The notes: a model not told the origin generated them from the letters alone. A stretch of DNA of 64,000 nt from Iris pallida (GCA_029216955.1 JANAVB010009599.1:2101240-2165239), one strand, 5' to 3'. Shown: positions 1 to 11,014, numbered from the stretch's first letter. A program made the numbers and translations.

Positions 1-318
1 GGTTTGAGACAAAATCATGAATTAAAATGAAGTAATTTGTTTTACTACACAAATCTGTTCATTACAACTAGGGTTAAAAGTTAGTTATGGAGTTTGTTAG
101 GAATCTTGGAGGACCACTCCTAATTAGTTAGAAAACTTGGAAAATACTCTAGATTAGTTATTCCCAATTGATTAATTAACCAACCATGCCAATCAATCCA
201 ACTTCTTAAAATAATAGCTATGAAATTTAAATTAAGAAAATAGAACTTGAATATAACCTCTTTTTTTAAATATCAAAATTATTCTAAAATTCCATAAAAC
301 TGGGAAAGCGGTGTTACA
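1..318 (-). repeat. 3' LTR of element A, truncated by window edge
   Basis: Reading on the minus strand from 318 the LTR begins TGTAACACCGCTTTCCC, and a polypurine tract lies just upstream. The same sequence recurs, slightly diverged, at 11010-11290 and 7066-7111. This copy has no transposon insertion, so it preserves the empty site (around 33-41) of the insertion seen in the other LTR. Confidence 0.8.
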
Positions 319-345
319 AATCTCCCCCCTTAGAAAAATTTCGTC
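319..345 (-). other. polypurine tract of element A
   Basis: On the minus strand an AAGGGGGGAGATT run abuts the LTR start. It is preceded by TTTCGAGGACGAAATTTTT, the sequence typical of plant Ty3/gypsy elements of the Del/Tekay type just before the 3' LTR. It would prime plus-strand DNA synthesis. Confidence 0.75.
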
Positions 346-874
346 CTCGAAATTTCAAGGAGCACGGCCTGATACGAAATAACACGAAGTTCAAAATCGG
401 GTAGGCATAAGTGTGCATACGCTCAATGACTAGGTACGACAATCATAAAGATTTGAAATGATTTAGCATGACAAAATGGGTAAAATGTCATGATTAAAAA
501 ATTTGTCAGACACAAAGTGAAACGAAATTTTTGTTAAAACCAAATACGATAATTACATACAATGAGTTGAAATAACATGATTTAACAATTATTGAGAATT
601 AAATAGGCACGAGGTGGAATGAATTTTTAATTATGACTTAGATGAGTAAAATCATCAAGGCACGGTTTTCTAAGCACGATCAAAATAGAAAGTCTAGAAA
701 AAAAAAGGAAAGTTATGGTTATATAGGCATGATTAAGATTAAAGTTTAGACAAAACATGATAGAAGTATGATTAATAGAAAAATTTGGTGGAACAGAATC
801 AAAATATAGCAATATGTATATATTGAGGAAATCAAATGATCCAACGATAAAATGCAAGAAGAGGAAATTGCAAG

Positions 875-1829
<955 letters not shown>

Positions 1830-2850
1830 AACGACAAAAGATCCAACAATGAGTATTAGATACCAAAAAAACCAAACAAGAAGATTTTAGAAATAAATCT
1901 CAAACAAGAAATAAAGTTTTGGATAGTAAACAAAATTCTCGAATAGAAAATGAAGTCTCGAATGGAAAACAAAATTTCATATAGGGAACAAAATCCCTAA
2001 TAGGTAACAAAGTCTCGAATGGTGAATAGAAAGCAAAGTATCGAATAGAAGACAAAGTCCCAAAATAAGAAACAAAATCTCGTATAGGGAACAAAGTCTA
2101 ACAAAATCTTAAAGTTTCAAACAAAATCTCGAATGGGAAACGAAATTTCAATAGGAACAAAATCTCAACTAGAAAATCAAAATTCAACAAAGTCGCGGAT
2201 AGGAAACAATTCTTGAATAGAAAATCTCGAACATGAAGCAAGATCACAAATAGTGAATAGAAAACAGAGTATCAATTAGTGAATAGGAAACAAGTATCGA
2301 ATCGTGAATATGAAACAAGCAAAATCTCAAATAGGAAACAAGGTCGAAATAAAGTCGTAAACAGAAACAAATTCTCGAATAGAAAACAAGTCATGAATAA
2401 GAAACAAAATCTCATATAGGGAACGAGTCATAATCTCAAATAGAAAACAAAATCTTCAAACAATGTCTCGAGTAAGGACAGAATCTCAAACAAGTCTCGA
2501 ATAGAAACGAAAGCTCACCAAAGTTTTGAATGAGAAACAAAGTTTCGAAATGAAATATCGAGTAGGAAATAAATAGCACAAAGTTTGATTAGGGAACAAA
2601 ATTTCGAATAGAAGCCAAAAATAGGAGACAATCATGCATAGTGAATATGAAAACATGGTATCTAATAGTGAACATGAAACATGTCTCGAACAGAAAAGCA
2701 AAACCTTGAATAGAAACCGGAGTTTCGAATAGGAAACAAGATCTAGAAGATGAACAATATCTTGAAATAAGTCTCGAATAACAACCAAAGTTTTTTAATA
2801 GAAAATAAAGTCTACAATTCTCGAATAGGAAACAAAAAAGTTTTTTTGTG
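1830..2850. repeat. degenerate minisatellite (~20-25 bp unit)
   Basis: About 1 kb made of diverged repeats of a unit close to TCGAATAGGAAACAAAATC, with variable spacing. The repeats give Phe/Ser/Leu-rich frames on the minus strand (1900-2094, 2486-2933), which I read as by-products and not as genes. It lies inside element A, on the 3' side of gag. Confidence 0.8.
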
Positions 2851-2945
2851 CTAAGAAAAAAATCTAAAGGAAATTGGATTGTGAAGCACGATCCACGGTC
2901 TTCTACAACCACGCAAGAAAAGCCTTCTATCATCTATCTGTCCCA

Positions 2946-3756
2946 TTATTCCTCCGGGACTGGAATCGCCTCAAATTCTTTAGCTATCTTGACGTAGGCT
3001 TGGTCCCTGCAACAATACTCCCTGCAGCTGCTGAATCTGGATAGGTAGGTCCTCCTGCTGAGATCCTGGTGCTCATCGTGCTCGTCCTTTGGACGCCCGA
3101 TCAGCGTCCTCCGGACAATCCTTGACCTGGTGGCAGATAATCTGCAGAATAAGGATAGCCTCAATCTCTTACGACATTTGTCAATATGGTGTCCCGTCCT
3201 CTTGCAGAATACATAAGGAAGGTGGGTCTGAATCTGCCTCTGATGACGCAGCTGATAATGCGATTGATAAGACATTATCTGAGTGTTGCGATACTTTGCG
3301 GGTCTAGAGTAGTTGTTATCTCCGCCATAAGTCTTTATGTCTCTCTTGGGCTTCAGCTTCCTGCCTCGTTCTATTGTCCGTGCTACGTTCAAGATCTCTT
3401 AGCTAGTGGCTTCAACCTCTAGAGGAGTCGGATCCTCAGAGGCTTTGACAATCTTCAGAAGTGGCAGGCTCCAGGTTCTCGATCTGCTCATTGGTGCAAA
3501 GAATACGCTCGATGTCGAGAAAGTCCAAATGTCCGAGAGTCTGGAAATCTGAAGTCCTTCCCTGGCTCAAAAAGTGCACCTACAAGTTTGGCTTAAAAAA
3601 GAACGGCCTGCTCTCTTTGGGAATCAAGGAACTCCTAAAATATCTCCATCAACTGGGTACTACCAATGGTGATAGTAGGGCGACAGAAGGTGATGGAAGC
3701 TAGAAAGCCTCAAATGCAGGTGGATCAACAATTCTGATGTTGCGTGTCTGAACCAT
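2946..3756 (-). pseudogene. broken gag of element A
   Basis: Gag is the structural nucleocapsid polyprotein that packages element RNA. A minus-strand ATG at 3756 opens with MVQTRN, like the MVETRS start of the gag in element B (25316), but stops interrupt the frame soon after. The longest open stretch (2946-3392) contains CKRTGHHIDKC, a CCHC zinc knuckle whose first Cys is replaced by Tyr. The conserved retrotransposon-gag core domain cannot be read in one frame. I infer an old gag inactivated by stops and frameshifts; identification rests on position, start motif and knuckle. Confidence 0.6.
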
Positions 3757-3922
3757 CTGGAAAAATAGAAAACTGTTAAAATGGCCTAGACTATAAGATA
3801 ATAAGCAAACTTAGTAAAATATACCCATAACCATTTTTCCCGTAATCCTATGCTGTGATGAGTTTTTCTTAGTCTAACAGGTTCTCTAATAGCACCCTAT
3901 AGCCTAAGTGCCATTAGGATGG

Positions 3923-3948
3923 ACCTGTATGGGGCACCACTAAAAATA
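3923..3948 (-). other. conserved post-LTR motif (putative primer-binding region) of element A
   Basis: On the minus strand, immediately after the LTR end, lies TATTTTTAGTGGTGCCCCAT. The same motif, at the same distance from the LTR end, is found in element B (25051) and element C (60630). It is where the tRNA primer-binding site should be, but it does not resemble the usual TGGTATCAGAGC of initiator-Met tRNA. Confidence 0.55.
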
Positions 3949-6900
3949 TATCACGACCCGTCCCCGAATAATCGGATATGAGTCGGACTACGTCCATCCT
4001 CCGTTAGAAGGTGCAACGTAGTAAGCTGTACAAATCTAAGGAAAACTCCAAGTGGTATATCAAATAAAACATCACAGCCTGTATAACGGCCCAGAGAGTC
4101 ACTACAATATAACATTATTACAATTAAAGACAATAATAATCCCGAAGAAAAATTCGATAACCAGAATGAAATATAGCTATGAAATCTCAATATACAAAAT
4201 CTAGAAATAAAGCTAAACAAATCTAAATATGTAGTCTCTAAATCTAAGTCATGGCTCCATCCTGCTCAGCTAAGATCCCGGACTCTGGCCTATAAATGTT
4301 GGATAAGATTCTCAAGTGCACCTACAACATATCCAGTCAGAAGCGGAGTAAAGTACAATTCTACGATAGTGAACAAGAACAACATGATGAAGAAATAAGT
4401 ACAAGAGAACATGAAGTAGTGGAAAAGTAAATACATGATCTGAACATGAACATGAATAATCTGAGCCTGAACATGAAATATAACAAGGAACCTGACATGT
4501 GCATAGTTTTGAAATACATACTAGAATATGTGACCGACTGGGGGTAACACATGGTATATGAATAATGGTACAACTTAGAGTCCTACGTGCACGATGTGAG
4601 ACCTAAGCTATTCACATGAATCCTAGGTTGGGACTTTGGTCACATATCTAGTGTATTTCCCCTCCCCAAGTACAAGTAAGAACATGAAACATGATAAGAA
4701 CCAGAAGCACATGAATAATCGTGTCATAATATGTCCAATATGAGGAGTACAAGACATGAAGTAAATGAACAAAACCATAGAATGTACTTGCCTTGCTTAG
4801 GGTGATCGAAAAAATGAAGAAAATCTGTAATCTCTAAGTCCACCTGAGTAGGTGCAAGTTGGTTAGGGACAATTTATCATTGGCTAGGTATTGTTAACTA
4901 ACTATCTATCTATGTTTGATGTTAATCTAATTATCTCTAGAACTAGTTAACTTATTTAAAAATAATAGATAAAGAGAAGAGTTTATTATTAAATAAATAT
5001 TATCTAGAAATAGATTCATTTCTTCATTTTAAATAGTAATTCAGGTCTTAGAGAACTCACTAGTAAAAATAGTATTTAGACAATAATTCCATTTAGGAGT
5101 ATTTATCAAAATAATACCCATCAAAATAGGTTTAATTACAAATAATTATTTTTATTAAAACTGGAATTATTAATGAGGGTTGAATGCTTAGCCAGGTCTC
5201 AATTAATAAGCTCAACTCAACACTAAATAATCACATAGTCGGATTCAAATCAATCGGCTACCCTTCCATGCATGCTTAGCACTCAGCAACAGACTGAGCC
5301 CATTCCAATATACATATAGCCAAAAAAGTAATCTAATCACAAAATTATATATTAAACCTATCAAGGTTAGGCTTGGCCCATGAATTGCACACACCCAATT
5401 AACCATCTTTCCTAAAGAGCCTGACCTGCTTAAATCCAACCCACAGTTCATTTGATACCTCTTCCAGCAGCATTGCTGGATTTCAACCCAACACAACTCA
5501 TAGTCTACATATAAAACTAAGATCCAATCAAGCATTTGCACAGTCCTGACTTAGCAAAATATAATTAAAACTCAGAAAGTCAAAACAACAACTTAGTAGA
5601 AAATACAACTCGAGAGTTCAGTGAACCACACGTCAAATAGAACATTCAAACTGATTACCCGCCCAACACACACAGGCCTCTGCACCTAAACAATATTCAA
5701 CTTAAAGCAACTCAGCAAAGTCCAACAACAACGCTTAGCAAGAACACACACACTAGCCTTATACTCAGCTGCAAAATGGAGTTCAACGTCTACCATTTCC
5801 TAATTTGAAATTCAAACCTTATAGAAATACAGGGCCAATATATCATAAATATATACAACCAAATCGAATATTTTCAACCCAAAATAAGTTGCGCCTGCTC
5901 CCTGTTGACCCCCTCACTGAAAATGCACAAGGCTGGACACGAACACCATTGGACACACACAGGACACGAGCTACATCAAGACATGGACTAACCCGATAAT
6001 CCCATGACCAATCCTGTCTATTATTCCCATTAAATCTATATATACAACACTAGGAAAATAGAATGTTACCTGAGTAGAAGAAATCGTCTAGGAGTGAAGA
6101 CACGATCCATAGAGTCAGACACTTCTTTCTTACGTCCACTGCAGTCCAGTCCTATTTCAACATTCCATCGAGCAGATTCTAAGTATCAGAAGGAAACAGA
6201 GTGTCAGAGGAAATTAGAATCTCTCCTCAAGAAATTTGAGAGTTCAAGAATCATCAAAGAAAATACTCACAATTTAGCTAAAATTCTCAATTCCATGCCC
6301 CTTCTCAACGATCACTGCTCTCCCGATCAAGATCTATAATCCTAACCAAATCCAACCCAGGAAGAACTAACACTAATTGATCATGAAGATCGCTACAAAA
6401 CCAAACTAGATCTGAACAAATTTGAGATCGATACTCACCTTATCGTCGCGGGAGGAAGAGTCACTGGAGAATCTGCTCGTGTGCGTCGAAACTGGAAGAA
6501 CCACCGTCATCCGGTCACCGTCAGTGGTAGTGTTTGCCTGAGAAATTCACGTCGCTGAGACCGACGCCTAGCCGCTTGTCGCTGATGTAGACTCGTTGTC
6601 GTCTCTCACCGTCGCCGTCACCGAGTGACCGATCGTCGGAGAAGAAGGAACCACCGGAGGAGACTAATGCGCATCGTCAAGAACGGCCGTACGTCATCAA
6701 GGAAAAGCAGTGTGCTGCCTGGAGAGATAGTAGTCGGAGATGAACGCCGTTGCTATCAAGGTGGACTAGTCGCCTGAACGACCGCGTGTGCAGAGGCTCG
6801 CCCCCAAGACTCACTGGAGAAGAAAACAATAGGGAAGGCTACGACTAGCCGTTGCCATCACTCGCTGAACTTGTGGCCGCCATCTCTACCATGGATCCCC

Positions 6901-7011
6901 AAAATTAGGGTTAAGGTTTTTAAGGATTGAGAAAGAAAGAGGAAATAGAGAAATTTGAGGGAGCTCACAGAGGTTTGTTTCTCCCTGTGGAAAATAAACA
7001 CATACACACAC

Positions 7012-7013
7012 AC

Positions 7014-7059
<46 letters not shown>
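7012..7059. repeat. (GA)n / (CT)n microsatellite
   Basis: A nearly pure GA run on the plus strand, preceded by a short (CA)n. On the minus strand it is a CT run just downstream of a TATA box, a common arrangement at plant LTR transcription starts. Confidence 0.9.
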
Positions 7060-7062
<3 letters not shown>

Positions 7063-7073
7063 TTATATATAGG
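7063..7073 (-). promoter_or_regulatory. LTR promoter TATA box of element A
   Basis: Minus strand CCTATATATAA followed by a CT-rich tract. The U3 part upstream is about 330 bp (to 11290, excluding the transposon). The Mutator-like element is inserted roughly 40 bp upstream of this box, so it separates the core promoter from most of U3. Confidence 0.5.
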
Positions 7074-7115
7074 TTTGAGACAAAATCAAGAATTAAAATG
7101 AAGTAATTTGTTTTT

Positions 7116-7157
7116 GGTTTTTTTCGGGGCACCACCACTTCTACTAGGGGGCAGCCC
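7116..7157 (+). repeat. left terminal inverted repeat of Mutator-like element
   Basis: Pairs with the reverse complement of 10963-11005. The GGTTTTTTT tip and the last 18 bases are the same; the differences are a short indel after the T run and one base in CACCACCA/CACCACAA. A second copy of the inner motif ACTAGGGGCAGCCC lies at about 7200-7213. Confidence 0.85.
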
Positions 7158-7486
7158 AATTTTTTTTTGAAAAAATTATAAGTTTGCCATAGGTTTTTTT
7201 ACTAGGGGCAGCCCAAAATTGACTATAAAAGCCAAACTTCTTTTATTTCTTCTCTTCCTCCACTCTTTACTTCTCTTCCTCCACTCTTTTTTCTCCTCCT
7301 CATAGAAACCTAGAATTAACCTAACCTAGGTGAAATTGTCCCCCCACCTAAATTTGTTAAAGATAATAGTGTCAATCACTTCTCCCATTTATTTGTAAGT
7401 CGTCAAATTTATTTTTGTGTAATATTTTAACCTAAATTTTACATATAAAAGTTGAATTTTGTGTTTAATGTAGAAAGAAATAGAAA

Positions 7487-8348
7487 ATGGAACAACCCGG
7501 ACCATCAAATGCTGGATACTCTCCTCCCACAACGTTCGAAGAACACTTTGGTGCATCGGAAGGCCTCGTGGTAACTACACTTTAACTTTATTTCGGATGG
7601 AAAATCGGATTTTGACACAGAGGACTGCCACTTCTCTGGCAGTCCCACTCATGGATTTGGACTGCCAGGGATGTGGCAGTCCTATATATGCGAGGGACTG
7701 CCACATATGTGGCAGTCCTATAGATGTGGCAGTCCTTTTGACTTTTAACTTCTATTGTAGGAGTTGCGATCTTTCGATGTTGCGGTACATGCTCCAATTG
7801 CAACCGATGTAGGACATTTATTTTGGACCGATCTTTCGTTTCTATCAAGCGACGATGCGGTACAATGGTGTCGAGAAGTTGGACGGGAAAAAAACTTAGT
7901 TCTAGTGATATCCAGATCGTGTCGAAATTGCCCGGGACGACACAGTGTGATGGTTGGCTGTGAAAGAGGTGGTGTGTTGAGATCGCACAAGAAAGATACA
8001 GTTATCCAAAATAAAGTTCCAAAAAAGAAAGCTGGAACGAGGAAATGTGGTTGTCCATTCACGATCCAGATTAGAAACGAAAAAGAAGGGAAGTGGTCAG
8101 TACAAGTGAAGAATGGAACCCACAATCATGAGATTGCCGAGACACTATTGGGTCATCCGTATGTCGGATGGTTGAACCCTACGGAGAAGAAGATAGCCGA
8201 AGACTTGTCCACTTCCGGTGTTGCACCGAGACAAATATATTCAGTCATACGGCATGAAGATGAGAAGATCAACCATTGTAAGAAGTTGTTGAAGTTTGAG
8301 GAGCCAAGAGACTTACCTGCTGACCACTACGATGTCGAAATCGACTAA
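7487..8348 (+). CDS. FAR1/MULE N-terminal-type zinc-binding protein, two exons
   Basis: Exon 1 is 7487-7570 (28 codons, ATG in AAAATGG). A GT donor at 7571 and an AG acceptor at 7759-7760 (TTCTATTGTAG) give a 190 bp phase-0 intron, and exon 2 runs 7761-8348 to a TAA: 223 residues in all. Cys-rich residues followed by CGCPF and THNHE form the C-C-H-N-H arrangement of FAR1/WRKY-GCM1 DNA-binding domains at the N-terminus of plant MULE transposases. The next stretch (GHPYVGWLNPTEKK) resembles the linker before the MULE catalytic domain, but the protein then ends. I infer a DNA-binding protein derived from a transposase and lacking catalysis. The intron carries three 24 bp dyads. Splicing is predicted, not observed. 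Confidence 0.65.
7622..7718. repeat. three 24 bp dyads inside the intron
   Basis: At 7622-7645, 7659-7682 and 7695-7718: arms GGACTGCCA and TGGCAGTCC around 6 bp cores CTTCTC, GGGATG and CATATG. A lone right arm follows at 7727-7735. All lie in the predicted intron 7571-7760, so the mature mRNA would lack them. Confidence 0.9.
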
Positions 8349-8630
8349 GTATGGATATATTAACAGTTTGACATTTTGTATATGGAGGACCACTTTTGTA
8401 TATAGTGAAATATGAAGTCCACTAATCTATATGGAGTAAATTTTGTATACAGTGAAATATGAAGTTCAGTATGTTATACGTGTCTACCTGTGTGCTATCT
8501 GTGTTATATGTGTCTACCTGTGTGCTATTTATGTGTTTACATGTGTACTATCTGTGTTATATGTGTTTACCTGTGTGCAAGTATGTGTGGCAAAATATAC
8601 CAATTTATTAAAGTATCAGATCCAGTATCA
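8349..8630. other. 3' flank of the FAR1-type gene, low-complexity
   Basis: Contains repeats of GTGTTATATGTGTCTACCTGTGTGCTATC-like sequence (8470-8580), which produce Cys/Tyr/Val-rich frames in two phases. I see no gene. The same sequence occurs inverted at 12720-12990. Confidence 0.7.
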
Positions 8631-9036
8631 GGACTGCCACCCCCTTGGCAGTCCTACATTGAATTAGGACTATCAGGGTGCTGGCAGTCCTAATTGAAAG
8701 TTGTTGTTGTATAAATGGCCATTCTCCGTTGTTTTAGCACGGAGAATGACCATTCTCCGTGTAATTTAGCACGGAGAATGGCCATTCTCTGTATAATTTT
8801 CACGGAGAATGGCCAGTATCAGGACTGCCAACCCCATGTCAGTCCTACATTAAATTAGTACTGTCAGCACCCTGACAGTCCTAATTTAATGTAGGACTGC
8901 CAGGAGGGTGGCAGTCCTATTTGTAAGTCTCTGTGATGAGAGTTTTGAAACTCTCTATCACAGAGAGTTTCAATTAGGATTGTCACACCCTTGGCAGTCC
9001 TACATAAGAGGAGGACTGCCAGGGTGCTGGCAGTCC
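8631..9036. repeat. array of 24 bp GGACTGCCA-N6-TGGCAGTCC dyads, first cluster
   Basis: Seven dyads at 8631-8654, 8667-8690, 8822-8845, 8858-8881, 8894-8917, 8977-9000 and 9013-9036. Each is 24 bp long with conserved 9 bp arms (a few mismatches) and a variable 6 bp centre (for example CCCCCT, GGGTGC, GGAGGG). Confidence 0.9.
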
Positions 9037-9489
9037 TAATTGAAACTTGCTGTTATATAAATGACCATTCTCCTATGTTTTAGCACGAAGAATGGCCATT
9101 CTCCGTGTAATTTAGCACGAAGAATGGTCATTCCAGTGTTAAAATGTAGGAGAATGAACATTCTCCGTGTAAATTAACATGGAGAATGACCATTCTCCGT
9201 GCTAAATTACACGGAGAATGGCCATTCTCCGTGTAAATAAAGACAGAGAATGGCCATTCTCCGTGAAAATTACACGAAGAATGACCATCCTCCGTACTAA
9301 ATTACACGGAGAATGGCCATTCTCCGTGTAAATTAAGATGAAGAATGGTCATTCTCCTGCGTTTTAACACTGGAATGACCATTCTCCGTGTAAATTAAGA
9401 CGGAGAATGTCCATTCTCCGTGTTAGAAACACGGAGAATGCCATTCTCCGTGTTAATTTACACGAAGAATGGTCATTCTCCTGTATTTT
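8718..9489. repeat. array of 24 bp palindromes with half-site CACGGAGAATGG
   Basis: About 15 full or partial copies of a perfect 24 bp palindrome (half-site CACGGAGAATGG and its complement), separated by short AT-rich spacers such as TAATTTAG or TAAATTAAGA. Dense between 9061 and 9489. Individual copies carry substitutions (GAAG for GGAG, GACC for GGCC). Confidence 0.9.
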
Positions 9490-9543
9490 ATGGTCAGTTG
9501 AAACTTTGGAGGGCCATATCTTTGGAGGGCCAACACATGTGAA

Positions 9544-9773
9544 GGACTGTCCTGGGTGTGGCAGTCCTAGATGAAATATTCTGTGATCAAGTCACAGAAC
9601 ATTTCATCTAGGACTGCCATACCCAGGATAGCCCAACACATGTGAAGGACTGCCCTGGGTGTGGCAGTCCTAGATGAAATGTTATGTGATCAAGTCACAG
9701 AATAATTCATCTAGGACTGCCACACCCAGGGCAGTCCTTCACATGTGTGGGACTGCCCTGGGTGTGGCAGTCC
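9544..9773. repeat. array of 24 bp GGACTGCCA-type dyads, second cluster
   Basis: Five dyads at 9544-9567, 9611-9634, 9647-9670, 9714-9737 and 9750-9773. They are again 24 bp, alternating between CCTGGGTG and CACCCAGG centres, separated by TAGATGAAA...TTTCATCTA inverted spacers that would extend the hairpins. Confidence 0.85.
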
Positions 9774-9794
9774 TAGATGAATCGTTCTGTGATG

Positions 9795-10125
9795 AACATT
9801 TCAACACAAGTATCCAATACATATCCAACACAATTGTCCAATACATATCCAACACAAGTCCAACACAAGTATCCAACACATATTCAACACAAGTATCCAA
9901 CACAAGTATTCAACACATATCCAACACATATTCAACACAAGTATCCAATACATATCCAACAGAAGTATTTCAACACAAGTATCCAACACATAACCAACAC
10001 AAGTATTTCAACACAAGTATCCAACAACATGTTCGAGGCCCAAAAATATCAACATCCAAAAATATTTCAACACAAGTATCCAACAACATGTTCGGCATCC
10101 AAAAATATCAACATCCAAAATAGCC
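9795..10125. repeat. tandem repeat of CAACACAAGTATC-type units
   Basis: Irregular tandem repeats built from CAACACAAGTATC and CAACACATATC. The final part has two larger units containing AACATGTTCG and CCAAAAATATCAACATCC. It produces Asn/Thr/Tyr/Pro-rich frames that are repeat by-products. Confidence 0.85.
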
Positions 10126-10150
10126 AACTTCATACAATCAGACAATCATA

Positions 10151-10720
10151 CTACATATCATGGCGGGCCTTCGAACGAGACTCCGTATTACGCATGAATG
10201 GGAACTCAACCTCGTCGTTGATGCGCTCAAGCTCGTTGGCGACCAAGGCACTAGTGTCGACCAAGACACTAGTGTCACTTTGGCAAGCGCTCCGAAGTGT
10301 CTTGGCCAGTTCCTTCACCCTTCTAGATTGTAAATGAAAGTATAATTGAATTTAGTCTACAAACATGAAAATCTCAAACTAATTACTAATGCGGAACTCA
10401 CCATCTTCACTAATGCGGAACTCACTATCTCCTTGTGTGCAATTGGACTGCCACATGCTTGGCAGTCCTACTGTACTCAGGGCCAACAAACAAACGACTC
10501 GCTAGTTTATCGTTTTCTAGGGTTAGGGTTTGAAGAAAAATTGTGGGTTTGTCGTGTTCGAAAATGCCATTCATAAACCCTAAAGATATTCTAAACGTAA
10601 ATTATCAAAAGTTTTAAGATAATTAAAACTATTCTAGGGTTTCGAATAGAATGTAGAAAATTATAGAAGAAATTAGGGAAGAACGTACCTAGAATCCGAT
10701 TTCTTTGACTTGCGTGTCAT
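10151..10720 (-). CDS. small spliced gene of the Mutator-like element (67 residues)
   Basis: Minus strand, convergent with the FAR1-type gene. Exon 1 is 10689-10720 (ATG at 10720, 10 codons plus 2 bases) ending at a GTACGT donor. The acceptor CAATCTAG gives exon 2 at 10151-10322, in phase, ending in TAG. The product starts MTRKSKKSDSR (basic) and ends SRSKARHDM, with a Glu/Asn-rich middle (ANELERINDEVE) that could form a short helix. No family recognised. Upstream on the minus strand is a CT-rich leader with AAACCCTAG motifs. Two-gene convergent layout is known in MuDR (mudrA/mudrB); homology to mudrB is not claimed. Intron and translation are predictions. Confidence 0.5.
10445..10468. repeat. 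single 24 bp dyad in the intron of the small gene
   Basis: Arms GGACTGCCA and TGGCAGTCC with core CATGCT, lying in the predicted intron 10323-10688. The introns of both genes of the transposon therefore carry this dyad. Confidence 0.9.
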
Positions 10721-10962
10721 CTCGTCGAATGTAGGAGTGTTGAAAGAAATTTGGTGGAGGAATTAGGATTAGAGTGGTGGAGGAGAAGAGACTAGGGTTT
10801 TGGGAGAGGGAGAGAGAGCTCTTTTTTTTCTTTTGGAGGAGAGAGAGAGAGGAAATTGGGGTTTGGGGAGAAAATGAGGGTTTGGGGGGTTGGGCGGCCC
10901 CCTAGTAAAATGTGGGCTGCCTCCTAGTAAAATCTCCACTTTTTGGGCTGCCCCCTAAGTAA

Positions 10963-11005
10963 GGGCTGCCCCCTAGTAGAAGTTGTGGTGCCCTTAAAAA
11001 AAACC
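10963..11005 (-). repeat. right terminal inverted repeat of Mutator-like element
   Basis: Reverse complement matches 7116-7157. Inside it, 10895-10962 has three more copies of the GGGCTGCCCCCTAGTAA-type subterminal motif. Confidence 0.85.
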
Positions 11006-11014
11006 TTTGTTTTA

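Larger units (their letters stand above)
3949..7111 (-). repeat. 5' LTR of element A, part left of the nested transposon
   Basis: The LTR terminates on the minus strand with GGGTCGTGATA at 3949, close to the GGGTCGTGACA end of the LTRs at 25050, 31656 and 54096. It holds no gene I can support. A GC-richer block (about 6430-6900) may be the transcribed leader; its frames are closed by stops. The rest (3960-6430) is AT-rich with no recognised content. The LTR resumes at 11015-11290 after the nested transposon. Confidence 0.7.
7116..11005 (+). mobile_element. Mutator-like DNA transposon with two convergent genes
   Basis: Terminal inverted repeats of 42-43 bp (7116-7157 and 10963-11005), both starting GGTTTTTTT and containing ACTTCTACTAGGGGGCAGCCC-type sequence. 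The flanks TTTGTTTTT (7107-7115) and TTTGTTTTA (11006-11014) form a 9 bp target duplication with one mismatch, and the intact LTR copy at 1-318 shows the unoccupied TTTGTTTTA site. A 9 bp duplication fits Mutator-like elements. Subterminal copies of CTAGGGGGCAGCCC recur near both ends. It carries a FAR1-type DNA-binding gene on the left and a small spliced gene on the right. No DDE transposase catalytic domain is visible, so it is probably non-autonomous. Confidence 0.8.

Noticed and set aside
1900..2933. Phe/Leu/Ser-rich minus-strand frames that look membrane-like
   Set aside because: They follow a degenerate minisatellite and have no start context or conserved motif.
6430..6900. GC-richer block that might be a captured host exon
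   Set aside because: Frames on both strands are closed by stops and I recognise no protein; position fits the LTR leader. Left unresolved.
8443..8693. Cys-rich small ORFs (and the mirror pair at 12659-12897)
   Set aside because: They come from a TGTGTCTACCTGTGTGC repeat readable in two frames; no signal of a real peptide gene.
7622..9773. Dyad array as an integron- or phage-type attachment array
   Set aside because: No integrase nearby and the element has Mutator-type ends; the dyads lack a recombination-site pattern.
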